A stretch of DNA of 64,000 nucleotides from Hyphomicrobiales bacterium (GTDB lineage Bacteria; Pseudomonadota; Alphaproteobacteria; Rhizobiales; Rhizobiaceae): the NCBI GenBank assembly GCA_900469965.1, contig UBZP01000025.1:1-64000 (forward strand), given 5' to 3'. Every line of letters begins with the position of its first letter. Position 1 is the stretch's first letter. The translations under genes were made by a program, and so were the position numbers. The notes beneath the pieces were generated by a model. It searched no databases, was not told where the DNA came from, and saw only the letters and a list, made by a program, of their open reading frames with translations. Of the stretch, positions 63,927-64,000 are shown one piece after another.

Positions 63927-64000
63927 ATGTCCGCTGATTCCCGTATCGAAGCCATCACCGCCAGGATCGTGGAACGCTCGAAACCGTTCCGGCAACCCTA
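63927..64000 (+). CDS. edd: phosphogluconate dehydratase (start only, cut by window edge)
   Basis: The first 24 codons of edd, the 6-phosphogluconate dehydratase of the Entner-Doudoroff pathway. The ATG at 63927 starts MSADSRIEAITARIVERSKP, the usual start of rhizobial Edd. The position after zwf and pgl supports it. The rest lies outside the window, so the cluster residues of the enzyme cannot be checked. Confidence 0.88.
   Translation, partial: MSADSRIEAITARIVERSKPFRQP

Overview
The window is a GC-rich, gene-dense piece of an alphaproteobacterial chromosome, most likely from a Rhizobiaceae member near Ensifer/Sinorhizobium or Shinella. Pointers to this are RirA with its three cluster cysteines, the NepR/PhyR pair, a CbrA-type kinase, a tRNA-His with A73, and zwf-pgl-edd in a row. 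From memory, the order dpp - rirA - fbpA - iolA/mmsA - phasin - cbrA - acsA2 - pot - aceA resembles the Sinorhizobium meliloti chromosome. I see no insertion sequence, prophage, CRISPR array or plasmid backbone. Apart from the first C-P lyase block this is core-genome-like sequence.

Region 1 (about 0.2-14 kb): a YqhA-like membrane protein, then a complete carbon-phosphorus lyase locus on the minus strand in two transcription units. The first is phnG-H-I-J-K-L plus a hexapeptide transferase. The second is phnC-D-E1-E2, a DUF1045/2H phosphodiesterase-like gene, phnM and phnN. The GntR regulator phnF is divergent. Pho-box-like sites lie before phnG and phnC, and palindromes that could be PhnF operators lie between phnG and phnF. 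No phnP is present; the 2H protein may take its place.

Region 2 (14-16.4 kb): a general-stress island with DUF1328, CsbD, DUF3309 and glycine-zipper small proteins beside nepR and phyR. Two exact GGAAC-N16-CGTT (EcfG-type) promoters drive the DUF1328 and csbD genes. The ecfG sigma gene that often accompanies nepR is not here.

Region 3 (16.4-32 kb): RidA, gluconokinase, a dppABCDF peptide transporter, a LuxR solo, an orphan receiver, rirA divergent from an iron-binding protein gene, a coupled M48 protease/DUF898 pair, mmsA (iolA) with a divergent LysR regulator, tRNA-His and a phasin gene.

Region 4 (32-50 kb): the large PAS-histidine kinase (cbrA-like), an iron permease, acetoacetyl-CoA synthetase, an AsmA-like protein, the potFGHI putrescine transporter, and a RamB/PccR-like regulator divergent from isocitrate lyase. 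TGC-N3-GCA palindromes occur at both the phasin and the acetoacetyl-CoA synthetase promoters. This suggests a shared polyhydroxybutyrate (PHB) regulator.

Region 5 (50-64 kb): LuxR and LysR regulators, two tandem chemoreceptors, a flavoprotein, a gamma-glutamylputrescine synthetase/oxidase-like pair, and the start of the Entner-Doudoroff operon zwf-pgl-edd, with edd cut by the window edge. The regions join into a picture of nutrient scavenging (phosphonate, iron, peptides, putrescine) and carbon-storage control. Functions are inferred from sequence reading alone; no searches were run.
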